DNA from: Polyporus tsugae
Taxonomy: Eukaryota > Basidiomycota > Agaricomycetes > Polyporales > Polyporaceae
Length of the DNA: 64,000 nucleotides
Reading direction: 5' to 3'
NCBI GenBank assembly: GCA_024305745.1
Contig: JAHRBS010000009.1
Coordinates: 682,001 to 746,000 of the forward strand
In this document: positions 12,144 through 24,300 of the stretch, one piece after another
Position numbering within the stretch: position 1 is the first letter of the stretch
Layout of the letters: each line of letters begins with the position of its first letter
Notes under the pieces: model-generated
What the model was told of the DNA's origin: nothing
Seen by the model: the letters and a program-made list of their open reading frames with translations, nothing else
Databases searched by the model: none
Made by a program: the position numbers and the translations under genes

Positions 12144-12898
12144 TCAGCCTATCTCGTGCTCGGCAAGCAGCTGGGAGGAGCGAAGAGAACGAGGGTGAGG
12201 GCGTGGAGAGAGAGAGAAGAGGCGGGGCGGGGTTGGGGGGAAATGAGAGGGGAGATGCGCACCATGTTGGGGATGCCGTTCGAGATCGGGTAGACGTGCT
12301 TGCAGTTCGGGCACACCATCGCGCCCTCCTCGACGTGGATCTACCAAAGGGATAGCACGCGCGTGTGCGTGAGTGGCTACGAAAAGAAACAAAAAGGGAT
12401 GGAGGGCGGGGGTGAAGGAGACGCACCTCGAGGAGGACGTGGTGGAGCTTCTGGAGGAAGTCGTCGTCGAGCATGTCCGGCTGCTCCGCGGGCAGGGAGG
12501 TGTCGCCCAGCTGCAGCGCAGCGCGTCCGAGTTTGAAACGATGCCATGTACCGCACCGTTACCGTTTGACCAGATGGAAATGCCGGACCGTAGGAGGAAT
12601 GGCAGATGGCAGACCGGAGAAGAGCCGAGGGTGAGAGAGAAAGCGTGTTCGACGCGTCAAGCACAGATCACCATCGCGCAGGACGAAGGGGGGAAGGGAA
12701 GAGACAAGGACGCACCTGGCGCGCGGCGCCGACGAGGGCGGGCCACTCGAGGCGGGGGAGGAAGCCGCGGAGGAAGTCGGCGTTGAAGTCGGCGTCGCGG
12801 AGCTCGACGGAGACGTCCTGGAACTGGAGGGGGAAGTTGTTGGACGTGCAGCCCTTGGCGTGACACGCGAGCAGGTTGTGCGTTATGAGCCGGACCAT
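12144..12898 (-). CDS. TRM112: Multifunctional methyltransferase subunit Trm112
   Basis: Four exons (12716-12898, 12427-12510, 12263-12340, 12144-12170) give about 123 aa, the normal size. The N-terminus MVRLITHNLLACHAKGC and the later MVCPNCKHVYPISNGIPNM supply the four zinc-binding cysteines (12, 17, 99, 102). The C-terminus LLAEHEIG is family-typical. Trm112 is the obligate activator of several methyltransferases that modify tRNA, rRNA and release factor eRF1 (Trm9, Trm11, Mtq2 and Bud23 in yeast). All splice joins are phase-consistent. It sits between the peroxiredoxin (convergent) and a tRNA-Glu on the other strand; the tRNA proximity is probably coincidental. Confidence 0.93.
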
Positions 12899-13019
12899 CG
12901 TGGCGGAGGACGAGGACGAGGACGAGGACGAGAACAGCGGCGCAGCTTCGGGAGAATCGGGACGTCATGATTATTGTTTGTATCACAATCTTCTGGTTAC
13001 CCAACGTGACCATTGGTAA

Positions 13020-13090
13020 TCCGATATGGTGTAGTGGCTAACATTATCGCCTCTCACGCGATAGCCCGGGGTTCGATTCCCCGTGTCGGA
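13020..13090 (+). tRNA. tRNA-Glu (anticodon CTC)
   Basis: Third identical 71-nt copy with an intact cloverleaf. The downstream T-run is weaker (five T near 13115). It lies 122 nt from the start codon of TRM112, which is transcribed the other way, so the polymerase III gene sits in the TRM112 promoter region. Confidence 0.95.
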
Positions 13091-13302
13091 ATAATGTCGC
13101 CAGGTAGCCTTTATATTTTTCCGCACGTGTGGGACATGGATGAGAGACAGATGCTGGTACTGCCGAGCTACATACCAGGCGACCGTGCTCGAAGTAAACC
13201 TGTTTTGCGTCCATAGAATTTGAAGTTACGCAGGATCGGATTCGCGCAATTACAAGGCGGGGCGTCCTACCCACCCATTCCAATCAACACAACCTCATTA
13301 CT

Positions 13303-15059
13303 CTAAGATCCCCACCGAACCTCCGACATCCTATCTGGGTCAAGCCCACCCGACCAGGAGTCTCTGAATGCTGCCATATGGTCTGCTGTAGATCCGCACA
13401 TTGGACTCGCAGCTTGCACAGCGTACGCTTCAGGCAGCATCTCCCGCAGTGCCTAAGAACGAAGAAACCGGTGAGTACGCACGGCTACGATAGCGAGAAG
13501 GTTTAGCAAAATGGGACGCACTGTGGAACGCTTGTCCGAGGCCGGGTGAGTCGTGAGGAAATCTATGTGTCGACCTCCCAGGGCTTGTTCCAACTTGCCG
13601 AGACGGGTGAATACCCTAACGCATACATACCCGTCAGCTTCCGAACGCGCAGGACGGGACAAACGGATGGGAGAGAGCGTACTCTGGCACAGCTTCTGGG
13701 CTATAGCATGCGCGGGAGGAGAGGCGGATGCCAATCTTGTCCGCTAAGGGTGGAAGGGTGGTGGGTGTAAAGCATCAGATTGTCGTCACCTAAGAATGCG
13801 AGATTGTACGTGGAGAGGGGGCTGACCTTCGTACTCCTGCGTCCGAGAGTTGGGCAGGTCGTACATGATGCGGGTTATAGCGCTCGAGAAGGGTATGCCG
13901 ACGAAGTCGAGGAGAGACGCGAGGAAGATGAACACCTTCATGGACGAGTATCGCTCCGATGAGTGACGAGCGACTAAACGCAAGGGCGTGTTCAAGTCAG
14001 CGGCCAGTGCAACGCGCGCGCAAACATCCGTGGAAAGGGATTGTCGTACCGGCGTGTCCGATTTCTACAAGGGAGTGCAGTTAGCAGGGCAAAAGGAGAA
14101 AGGGAACGGAAACTCACCATGTCCCAGGATGGCAGCCAGACCGTGCTCGTCCTTTGCAACTGGCAGGATGCCGGTGAACACCACGATATCCCCTGGAGAC
14201 ATGCGTCAAACGCCTTGCCTTTACCGCACCCATGCACCCATCCCATCCTGCAACTATGTGCTCACCATATGCCGCCATCGCGTTTACGACGGAGTCGTCC
14301 GCCACCACGAACAGATGCCACTGTTTCGCCCCGCCGACTTCGGGGGGCAGCTCGTCACGTTCTGTGGATGACCACAGGTCCTCGACCCCCTTCGCGCGGT
14401 GGACGTCTGGGGCGTCGAGCGTGCCGAGGTTCGACCCCTCGAGGATGCGCTGGGTGACACGGCGGACATGTCTTGTTATCGGATGGTTGGGCGGGAGGAC
14501 CTTGCCTTTGAACTCCTGCAGCATCTCTTGGTGTGCCGTCTCCGCAAGCTACATAGGAACGGGACATCCGGTTCAGCGTTCCCCAACCGCGTGAGCGCAC
14601 ATAGAGTGCGTGACAATTATCGTCGGCGCACCTTAGCCTCGAACTTGGGGCTGATGTCCATGAACCGCCAGCGCCCCGTCTCGGGGACCTTCTCGAGGCT
14701 TCAAGCAAAACCAGAGTGTTACCCTATCCTGCCCTTGCGCGAACGGAAGCTGGAAAGGCGGGCACACATACGTACTGCGACACATAGTAGACCACCGCGA
14801 ACGCGCCGACCCCGGCGCCGATCCGGGTCTGACTGTCCCAGTGCCTCCAGTCCCAGGGACTGCCCTTGCCCTGTCCCTTGCCCTCCGGGCCCGACGCCCC
14901 GAAGCGGACGTAGCGTGAACGGCCGCCAAAGGGGTTCGAGGTGTTGTTGTACTTCCTGACTTGCTGCCGCGCGACCGAATGGAAAGGCTTCGGGAGTGGC
15001 CTTGAGGGGGAGGGGAGTGGGGGAAGCCGCGCGCAGCGGCCGAGACGGCTGGCGAGCAT
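13303..15059 (-). CDS. OMA1: Mitochondrial inner-membrane metalloprotease OMA1 (M48 family)
   Basis: Nine exons (14776-15059, 14632-14698, 14266-14548, 14118-14192, 14050-14064, 13827-13973, 13683-13743, 13522-13615, 13303-13452) splice in phase to about 391 aa. The N-terminus is arginine/serine-rich like a mitochondrial presequence, followed by a transmembrane segment (GAGVGAFAVVYYVS) and HLEKVPETGRWRFMDI, a motif typical of OMA1. The zinc motif HEIGH is at residues 236-240, then VARHSSERYSS, and a third-ligand region EYEADKIGIRL. The end, ALREMLPEAYAVQAASPMCG, also fits the family. OMA1 is the stress-activated protease of inner-membrane quality control. The start was chosen at 15059 because the in-frame sequence upstream shows no targeting character. 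The HEXXH motif is split across three exons, the middle one 15 nt. Confidence 0.93.
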
Positions 15060-15581
15060 GGTGTGCAGGATGAAGGAGTCGAGCGCGCGCTCTGGAGTGA
15101 GTTCGCGGACCGCCGCGGGGTCGCGCGTCGACTCGGCCACGCCGCGTACGCGAGGCGTGACAGTTGGCACTCGAAAAGAACCTCAAGATGCTTCAACTCA
15201 AAACGTTTCTGCAGGATGAACGTTAAAATGCGTCGTCGAGAGTGTCCTCCTGTGCCTGTGGCATTACCGCCGAGACTAGTATAAGTACATGCAAAGTTGT
15301 TGTCGAAGTCCCAAGCATCTCATGATTTGGCAAGGCAGACCACCAAAAATCAAGTGCGGGTATCCAATAATCCTGACAGTAGGAGGAAGAGCTAGTGGTA
15401 CAAAGCTAGACAGGCGACGCTACTGCACAAAAAATCCAATCGGAATTGTCCCACCCAAAGTATTATACATGCTCCAACAACAACGACAGGAACAACAACT
15501 CCGAGTAAAGAAAGCACGCACAGCATGACAAGAAGCAAGAAGCAAGAACCAGCTCGACGCGTCACGTCGGCCGGCCGCAGT

Positions 15582-18186
15582 CTATGCGGCCTCCCCGAAC
15601 ATTTCCTGCTTGGCGTCATAGCGATACCGTTCTGGTGTGTTCGGCCACATGTCGCTCCCCACGGTTTCTTTTGTGACCGTGATGTCGATCGGCTGGGAGG
15701 TGAGGTAGTAAGAGGTCCTCGTCAGCAAACAATTCGAGGCATCGGGGAGAAAGGCGTACAGAGTGGAGTCCACGTCGTCCTCCCCCCCGACCGATCGGGC
15801 TGCGATTGATCGTGCCGCGACTTATCGTGCCCCTCGTCCCCGGGGCACTGCGGATGACCGACATGTCCATCGAAGTCGAGTGGATGAGCCCCGATGTGCT
15901 CTGAGCGAGTGCCCGGCGGGAGTTGAGGCTGGACAGAGTGAGGGTGAGACTCGTATTACAAACGGGACGTTGAGCGAGGCCACGGCAGGACGTACACGGT
16001 CATCAGGGAATTCGCGTACACTGCAACCAGATGTCAGTCAGTCAGATAATACGCGTAGAGGGCGGTTGGGGGACATACACTTGGTTGCGACGATGTCGAT
16101 GCCTGCGTAGATGAGGTTATGAGGCATGGCTATGGCCTAGGCTTGGGTCAGCAGGCTGACTATATGCGTATGATGACGACAAAAGCATGTGTAAAACGCA
16201 TGAAACTGGGTGACAGGACACAGTCCTGGTAAGTAGAGGGGAGGAGCATCTCCGCAGGGACTCCGGCATCGGAGCTCAAGAGCAGCAATCAAGGGCAAGG
16301 GGTCCCAGGCGACGGGTGACATGCGTCATCACGGCGTTGCTGCCGCCACGCAGAGACACCTCGTCGTCCGAGGGTCGGCGCACAGGCGACACCGAACCCT
16401 TGACGGGACCAGTGGATTTTCAGATTGCAGCGTGTTTCGAGGCAACGACGCGATCGGTGTTCTGGCCAACAAGTAAGGGGGTACTTACGAAGCCGAACGA
16501 CAATATGTTGGCGATGCTATAAATGACGCATCAGGAGGGACCCGGATGGAACGAAAATGGGAAGCATGCTCACCCTGTCGCAAGCCCGGTGTTGATCGAG
16601 TACATGATCAAGACGTCAATGAGCGAATCCGTGCTGCGAAGGACGCGATCTCAACGACAGAGAAACGAGAATAAGTGCTGAGAGAACGACCGAACCTTTT
16701 GATACCGGTGCGGCTTTGGTGTAACGCGAAGATCAGCGCGGCGGTAAGGAGCGAGTCGGCGAGCGCAGCTATGCCGACTCCCGCGGAGTTCATCCACTAA
16801 GCGAGCAGTGAGCCCGGGCGGGGTATAGCTACAAATAGATGGACGCACTGCTTGGCTCGAATTGTGCAGCGTCGGGTGCAGGAAGCTATCGAGGAACGTC
16901 AGTCTACAGGCGCTGGGGAAAGATGGCGGAGGCTTCACGAACGTATCGACGGTCACCGCTGTCAGAGTCAGAGTCAGCTTGGGAAGACATATACGGGAGA
17001 TTACAAACTTACCGGTTGCGAAGCCTTGAATTTGCAAGAGAGCAGACGGATTACGTTAACAAATGGCGCAATGCACGAACAGGAAATCACTTCACCGAGC
17101 TCAGCCAAAAGCAGGAGTGCCTAGACACACCGTCAGGTGATTCTGAGTTGAAATGCGGGGCTAGAGAGCACGTACGCAGAAGAACACAAGAGGCCGCCAC
17201 TTCCGTCCAACTGCTACGCTTCAGAGACGTAGATTGCGGGAAGAGGGCGAGATGCACATACTCATGTATACCCGACGGAGGAAGAACCTGGGAGCAGGTC
17301 CTCACGGCATTCATATATTGTCTAACAAAGCATGGGAGGACCGGGCGGACGTACAGTTGTGAGAGGAAGATGACTGCGCCCTGAGGGTCACCTGTGAGTA
17401 TGACCGGAGATCCCGTGCGCCGACTCCGCGCTACGATATTATTGTGGAATGCGGCTCACCGTAACGACGCCCAGGAGCTTCCGAGAGAGGAAGATCAGCT
17501 TTCCGTGCTTTTTTCGGTGCCGCATTAAGGGCACGACTTACGATGATCGACCTAAGGGGCGTCAGTTACGGGTTCTTATAAGAAGCTGTCCTTGTAATGC
17601 AGTCGGCGTTCCTGTACTCACCATACTCCGCTTTGGAGCGCCATGGGGTTGAAGTAGTTGGTTGTCAGATAGAAGTAGCTAGACGCGCCGGTGTCAGTCG
17701 TTGCGGGCAACAGGAATCCCGCGACGCCACCGGCGAGCTTACCAGATGTGCATGCACAGGATGCTGTGAAACGTCTCGAGGACGCTGGGGGACGGGGAGA
17801 CACGGCGTTGAACAAAGTTGCGGGGACCTGCGCTCAAACACAGACGACTTACAAGACACCCGCGACCTGTTGCGAGTCAGTAGAAGCTGGAAGGTGTTCT
17901 AGGGATTACGCACCAGACTTTTCAATACCCATGTATCCTCTCCGTACATCCTGAAGTAGCGGTAGGATTGGTGTGCAGTCCACCCATACTGGCTGTGAGA
18001 AGGGTTGAGCAGCGTGAGGACGGTCGAGCGAGCGTGCAGGACGTACATGAGTCCAACGAATGTCCCGATGAGCAATGCACCGAACGTGTTGTCGAGGGGA
18101 GGGATGTGGGGGAGCGCTGCGAAGGGATTAGCAGGCATACCGGTCGGAGGAGTGGCGGAGGCCGAGGGGGAAGACGGAGTCGCCAT
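15582..18186 (-). CDS. DUF6534 seven-helix membrane protein (paralog 1)
   Basis: First exon 17914-18186 starts MATPSSPSASATPPTGMPAN and contains the first helix, DNTFGALLIGTFVGLMYVLH. Then come 17853-17866 (14 nt), 17743-17784, 17622-17678, 17542-17551 (10 nt), 17460-17477 (18 nt) and 17355-17380 (26 nt). Next are further exons I could not all fix, including GVGIAALADSLLTAALIFALHQSRTGIKR at about 16700-16793, TDSLIDVLIMYSINTGL at about 16575-16620, and a tail ending ERYRYDAKQEMFGEAA. The GIAALADSLLTA…SRTGIKR…DSLI core is the DUF6534 signature of Agaricomycete proteins with seven predicted helices and unknown function. A second copy lies at 29101. The gene seems intact; the middle exon chain (about 16800-17350) is uncertain. 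Confidence 0.75.
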
Positions 18187-19643
18187 GGCGGAAGGCGGAA
18201 GCCAGCATTCGGTGCTTTGGTGAGTTTGAGAGGAAGAGGTCTATATAGCGTGCACATGGTTGATTCGGAGGCACAAGTCGGCCGCTGAGCCTGAGACAGG
18301 CGGAGGGCAAGGCACCCGCCGGGATGGGCGGTCAAACTTAAAGACGACGATTCCCATGTCAATGCTACTAAAGGCCTTGGAAAATAAACCTATTTGATGG
18401 AGTCTCGCGCTCACCACCCGCGTATGGAAGGTGATTCTATATATGCCACTCCGCCGTGCTGGAGCCATCTTTTATCGCCATATGCATGCTCAGCCACAGA
18501 CATATGTGGCTGTGGTTTGGATCATGACTACTCTTATGTAGAACAGCAGTGCTGGATACGAGTCGTATATCCTGTCGTAAGTATCCAGGAGGACAACGCT
18601 GGAGCGAAAATCAGCCAACATGCCACCCAATTCGAGTCGGAAACGCACCCGTTGGAGGGTTTTGAAGCTCTCACCATCCGTGGTGTTTCCATGGCATATA
18701 TATTATTTCTATGCTAGTGTCCCATTTCGCGCGTGATTGTGCCTCTTTGACCCCAAACGAGAGCTGAAAGGGCGAATTGTCGATATCGTCAGGGAGAGTG
18801 TCTCTGTCGAGACGGAGGCAAGGAAATTAGCCACGCGGTTGCTCCAGCGTGCTCTTGAGCGTGCTGCATGTGCTGCTTCGAGCGCTCCCACGTGGAACAT
18901 ACGGCGCTTGGCTCTTAATTAGTCCACCGTGACCAATCACCGTATCCGAGCGCTTCCACTCGGAGGGTTTCAGGCTATGGAGTTGTCTGCGACACTAAAA
19001 ATGTTGAATATATAGCTCGTCATAGCTCAGAATCTGCAATGGTATTGCTGGCCAGAGGCAGATGATACAGTATAGCCAAGAGGCGCAGGCTATTTACTCA
19101 ATGCGCATGGTTGCTTTTGGCGGACTCACTGGCACCGGTTCGATGAGTTCTGGTTTTCCGATTTCTTACTCCATATTTACCCAAGTCTACATCTCGGATC
19201 ATGCTCTAACAACCCGGAAGCAGATGCAGCATACGGATCTATCACGTACGAGTTCCAGGGCTTGGAGCACCATCGCTCAATCCCTTCTCAAGTCCCCACG
19301 CCCTTGGGACGTTCGGGGGATTTACCGTAAGCCGTGGCCACCGCCGGCACTTCCGCATTCATTCTATCCATGTGTTCGCAGGCTGGGTGCTGTAGGAACT
19401 TGAGGAACTGGAGGAGATTAGTGCGCCTCGGCTGAGAACGCTCTCTGCGGCGCCGCGTTTCCCCACGGAGTCGGACTCCGGGCGGAATCCGCGCACCAAA
19501 GCAGACTAAAGCCTTGGGGCCCAATTCGCCGTACACCTGTTCACGGGATTGTGTCTCCTACCTAAGTACTATATCTGCCGCCGGCTTGATACCGAGAGTC
19601 TGCGGTCAGAGTACTGCGACCAAGGATCTGACAGTGATACTAT
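18187..19643. other. Divergent intergenic region between DUF6534 and EamA genes
   Basis: About 1.45 kb separating two outward-facing genes, so it should hold both promoters. No open frame with convincing splice sites or similarity is visible. The composition is less G+C-rich than the coding flanks. Confidence 0.4.
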
Positions 19644-21630
19644 ATGGCTTACGACTACCTTCCCCTTGGCACATTCCGCGATGCCGCCGGGATCGACAGC
19701 AACATCACTGTGGCGGAGCCCGCCAGCGCCGACATCGACGACCGCACACCACAATACAGGCACCACCGATATCTGCACCTCCTCGCCACCTTTTTCAGCG
19801 AGAATGCAGGACTGCTCTTGATTGCGCTGTCCCAAGGCTTTGCCTCGCTGATGGGCGTGTTCGTTAAGAAACTCAACAGGCTGGACCCGCCCGTCCATCC
19901 ACTCGAGGTGAGCGTTGATGAGATTCTCCGGCGCTGATAGAAGTTGATTGGAAGTCCAAACGACGAAATTTGAAACATTGACGGATGTCTGTGATTCCGG
20001 CATGACGCAGCTCATCTGGGTGCGGATGGCGATGACATGGGTGATCTGTGTCGCATACATGTTGGTGATTCTTGCCAAGTCTGGGTGTTCGTTCAACCTC
20101 CCCCCCCCTCCCCCGGCCCGATGAACTTGCTATGAACTAATCGCCGCCATTACTTACAGGTCACTTACGGGGGTCCCAGATCCAGTGTTGGGTCCCCGAG
20201 GTATTCGGGTATTGTTAGCGTTTCGAGGCTTGTCTGGGTAGGTTTATGTTCTTGTCTGAAAGACAACATATTGATTGTCTGGGTCATATTTTCAAGGTTT
20301 GTTGGCCTGTTCGGAACCTATTACGCTCTACAGTATCTATCGCTATCGGATGCGACCATGCTCTCTTTCCTCACGCCGATGTGTACTGCGGTCACCGGTG
20401 CGCTTCTACTCAAGGAGAACCTGACGGTGAGGCAGATGGTAGCGAGCTGTACGTAGACTGATTATCATGCTATTCATCCCTTCGATGTGTAGATCTAATG
20501 ATATTACCTTGCATTCAGTGTTCAGCCTTCTCGGCGTAGTACTCATTGCACGGCCAGAGTTCTTGTTCGGGCGACAGCAAGAATCTGGTGAGAAGGGCGG
20601 TGGCGATGGTTCCACGAGAATAGTCACACCTGCGCAACGCTTGACCGCCGTTGGGTATGTTGGCCGTCAAGTGTTTCAACATCTCCTGACCGTCTGGTCT
20701 ATGTACATCTCCGTAGCGTGGCTTTACTGGGTGTCGTGGGACTAACGAGTGCTTGTGCGTGACGTCCTCGTGTCCACTGTACGGCTAAAAGACCCAACGC
20801 TACCCGCAGACACAACAATCCGAGCTATCGGAAAACGGGCACATGTGATGCACAACCTTGGTGCATTCTCGCTCTTTTGCATTCTCACCGCGCCCATAGT
20901 GTATGTCCCTTATGCTTCGCCGATCTTCGCGTACCGGATGTTCAAATGACAGATCGCTTCACAGGATGGCGGTCGTGGAGACCCCAGTTGTCATACCTGA
21001 TAACATACTGTGTCTCGCTATGATTGTGGCCGTAAGCGGTTGCGGGTTTGCGGCGCAAGTGCGTCTGGTTCTCGCGGACGCTCGGGCTATGTCCATAACT
21101 GATCATCTGCGGCGGACGTGGACAGATGACGATGACGTCGGGCCTGCAGCGGGAGACCGCAGGTCGAGGGACGATAGCCATCTATGTTCAAGTGAGCACT
21201 GATTATTTCCCTCTTCTGACAGTGAACACCTTTCAATATCAGCATTCAGATTATCTTTTCCCTCATCTTCGACCGTGTATTCTTCCACACGACCCCGCCA
21301 CTCCTCTCTGTCATCGGTGCTGTGATTATCCTTTCTTCCGCAATGTATATTGCTGTAAGTCCTCATTTTTTCCACATCTGGAACGATCAACAACTTCTGT
21401 GTTTCATGTAGCTGAGCAAACAAGCAACCATGAAAGGGCCCAGCCTAAAGAGTGTATCTGTACCCAAGGACTCCTCTCTCGAGGAAGGGTTATTGTCAAA
21501 CGTAACAGACAATGAACTCGACGAGAATGTGTCAGACGTACCTCCACCGCTTCCTCCGAAGTTTAATATAGGATCTCAAGAGTCGCTGTATGGACACCGG
21601 CAACCGGGGTCGTCAAACTCCATACCGTGA
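19644..21630 (+). CDS. EamA-family drug/metabolite transporter (paralog 1)
   Basis: Exon 1 (19644-19907) begins MAYDYLPLGTFRDAAG and ends PPVHPLE. The next exon starts at 20011 (LIWVRMAMTWVICVAYM). Later exons read DPVLGPRG…AFRGLSG, RFVGLFGTYYALQYLSLSDATM, LLGVVLIARPEFLFG, TTIRAIGKRAHVMHNLG and GLQRETAGRGTIAIYVQ, followed by RVFFHTTPPLLSVIGAVIIL and a soluble tail ending at 21630. These are the paired 5-helix repeats of the DMT superfamily, closest in style to SLC35G/YMR253C-like carriers of the plasma or inner membranes. The substrate is unknown. Splice joins checked at FRGLSG|FVGLF are in phase. A close paralog lies on the minus strand at 31624-33615. Confidence 0.82.
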
Positions 21631-21891
21631 CAGAGTGCGTAGGGTGGATGTGGATGGTATATAGAATGAAGCATTGTTTATGTCTCATAATTGTACTGTT
21701 ACCTGCAGGATGCAATCCCTTTGTGCTTGTGCCTTACGAACCTAACTGAAATGTCTCCTCACCTATTGGCGGGCGATTCCTGCCAGCGATCAGTAGAATG
21801 TGACGTGACACGTTACACGTGATCAACGCCAGTGACGCAACTCAACGGTGTGACTGGAACGCCCGCGGCCAACGTTCCGACATTCCCCACC

Positions 21892-22292
21892 ATGTCTGCC
21901 TCGCTGACCAGGACCTACCGCTATCTTGTGCGCATATAGCCCCTCGTTCTGCACTGTCGTGCCCATGCTGACTGAAACGACTGGTGGCTGGCTGATGCTT
22001 GGGGAAATAGCAACGGCAAGCACATGAGCAGCCCGTCATCTTCTTCTCGGTCGTGATAGGCGTCATTGGCCCCGCCCTGGTCGTCACCGTGCCCTCCATC
22101 CGCAAGACGCTGGGCTGGAAGCCCGGGGAGCCCATCCCGACGTCGTACCCTCGTGAGTGTCCCATCTTTACGCCCATGTCCTGGTTCGGTGGAAGGGAAC
22201 TGGGTGCTCGCTTGCGTGGACTGACGCGAGCGTGTGTCTGTGCAGTTCCGAACCGGCCGAGGAGACCAGTCTCAGGATATGAGGATGAGTGA
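21892..22292 (+). CDS. NADH:ubiquinone oxidoreductase 9.5 kDa subunit (NDUFA3-type, complex I)
   Basis: Three exons (21892-21927, 22011-22152, 22246-22292) give about 74 aa. The protein starts MSASLTRTYRYLQRQAHEQP, then a single transmembrane helix (VIFFSVVIGVIGPALVVTVP), then IRKTLGWKPGEPIPTSYPLP and a tail NRPRRPVSGYEDE. This matches the small fungal complex I accessory subunit of the mitochondrial inner membrane. The acceptor before CAACGG at 22011 was chosen because it keeps the frame and the conserved RQAHEQP stretch. The gene is intact, small and easily missed because its first exon codes for only 12 residues. Confidence 0.88.
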
Positions 22293-23208
22293 GGGAAGAA
22301 TGGGCTGGCTGGAGCGGGATTTAGTGGTAGAGGTGCGTCTTGCCGTAGGTGTGTGGCCTTGGTTTGGTGCTCACCGTGTGTACGCTGGACAGCGTCCGGC
22401 TTGTATCGGCTGCCACGTTAGACCACGGCTCTCGTAATGCGAGGGCGTTTCGTGCATCGTGTGACTCCTGTTTGTTCAACGATTTGTTTTGCGGCTGAGG
22501 ATGGTTCATGTCTACTGGGTGTTACCAGGCAGTCTGAGGACACGCTGCTTTGCTGACTCACAGAAGAAGTGCAGCTACATACCAGCCGTATGCAATTCGG
22601 TGGCGATATACCCCTGAGGGAGAGTGGGATGGTGGAAAGGTCAAGGTCATTCGAGGTGCGTTATACTGTCTGGCGCACGGTACCTCACTGACAGAAGTAG
22701 AAGCCACTTTTGAAAATTGAGCCCGCGTCCATCGCTGACCGTCAATTCGCGTCTGCTTTCCAAGTGTCCGTTGTTGACATCCAGATCCCGTTTAGTCGTA
22801 TGGAGACCCCATGAGCCTTCCGCGTAGGAAGGACTTTGTAGGATCTGGCTTGCAGGAACGCAGGTGAGTTCTCATTCTTGCTTCCCAGGTCACAAGGCGA
22901 TTTGAGAAGGACACCGCCCTCGCTCTCTGTGATGAGAAATTTGTATCTCTACTACGTTGTTGATGGGAGGTCCAGCCTCATGCGAGGTGCCACGCTCCTA
23001 CGTGATTGCGCCCTATCCAGGGCTCTATCTTCTCTCTGATTTTTTTCCGGCTTCGTTCCACGCTGATACGTACACGGTGGCTGACAACTTGTTCCGCAGA
23101 TCGCTCCCACCCATGCGTACCCCGTCAGAGAATACTCGTGTGTATCTGGATGATGTTACATGTATTGGTACTACTTCTTCATGTGTCATGCTACTATTAT
23201 CATACCCG
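22293..23208. other. Intergenic with one possible exon relic
   Basis: Between the complex I subunit and the BUD32 stop. One plus-strand piece at about 22562-22655 stays open after a gactcacag acceptor (reading YQPYAIRWRYTPEGEWDGGKVKV) and ends at a gtgcgt donor, which looks exon-like. No partner exon could be proven. Otherwise nothing identifiable. Confidence 0.3.
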
Positions 23209-24300
23209 CTAGCCAACCATGCTTCGCTTCCGCCCACGTAGGCGTACTTTGGGGGGATGTCGTTAGCATGAAACACCGAATAAGATGGTTGGGAAGCTGA
23301 CCGTCTTCCAGTCGACGCGAAATCGCCGCCCAGTCCTTGCCCATCTTCTTCTCATATGCCTTCAGCACACCAGCGAAGAGGGGCTCAGAAGCCGGATGTG
23401 TGGATGAGAAGGCCCGTTCGAGGACGTAGAGGTCGACGGCTTTGTCCTCGACGAGGGTGGACATGAATGCCAACCCGAAATCAATCAGCACCTAGGTGTG
23501 CGTCATTAGCCACATTTCGGGAGGGAAACCCAGAAGCGTACCAGCTGCAGCCCCTTTGGTGATGAAGGATGTCGGAGCATCATGTTGGATGTGGTGAGGT
23601 CTCCGTGTATGATGTCCGCCTGGTGCATCTTTGCGATCTCTGTTCCGATCATCTCCATTAGGACGCCTAGCAAAACTGAGTCTATCAACCCATGGCTGAA
23701 CGTGTAATTGTCTGGGATATACCTTCAGGGACCCCGAATTCCTTGAGGAGGTCCTCGTCCTCGACTGCATCGGGTTCAGACTCGGGAACGTTGCCATCCT
23801 CGATGATCTCTTCTTCGCCCTCGGCACCGCCCCCAAGGAGGAAGCGGACGCTCTTGCCGTCGATCCACTCAATGCCGAGGATTCCTTCGGGTGCGTCGAC
23901 CATTCGGATGCTAGGTACGTTCACGCCTGATCTATGTGTATTGGCACAGTCAGTATCCAACCATACGAGAACGATGGAGAACCAGCGTAATTCAAACGCA
24001 CCGTAGGCACTTGATGAGGGCACGCGCCTCGCCGGCGACACGGGACTTCGTCAAGGAGGCATCTAGCGTCGGATGCCGATAATGCTTGTGAAAGCGATGC
24101 TTCAGCAGTACGTCTGGGCTTGACTCCGATCCGGAAGATGGAGGATGGAGTTTTGTCGTATAGATTTTCTGCGATGAGAAATGAGGATCAGCACTGAGCC
24201 TGTCGTTTAGGTATCAAGACACACTCACGGCTTCTGCTCCTTGGGATATTTTCTCTGATGCTTCGAGGAGCCTCAGTGACGCTGAATTGGTCTCGGTCAT
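23209..24300 (-). CDS. BUD32: KEOPS complex kinase/ATPase Bud32 (PRPK)
   Basis: Six exons (24229-24300, 24002-24168, 23723-23931, 23542-23675, 23302-23491, 23209-23246) splice to about 269 aa. The catalytic loop HGDLTTSN has Asp175, the metal-binding DFG is at 198-200 (VLIDFGLAF), and the C-terminus [11 protein letters not shown] is the diagnostic Bud32 tail. Like other members it lacks the large lobe of ordinary kinases. Bud32 works with Kae1 in the KEOPS complex to make the t6A modification of ANN-decoding tRNAs. An acidic insert ([20 protein letters not shown]) sits between beta strands and appears lineage-specific. It is divergent from eIF3a, with 585 bp between start codons. All joins are in phase. 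Confidence 0.94.
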
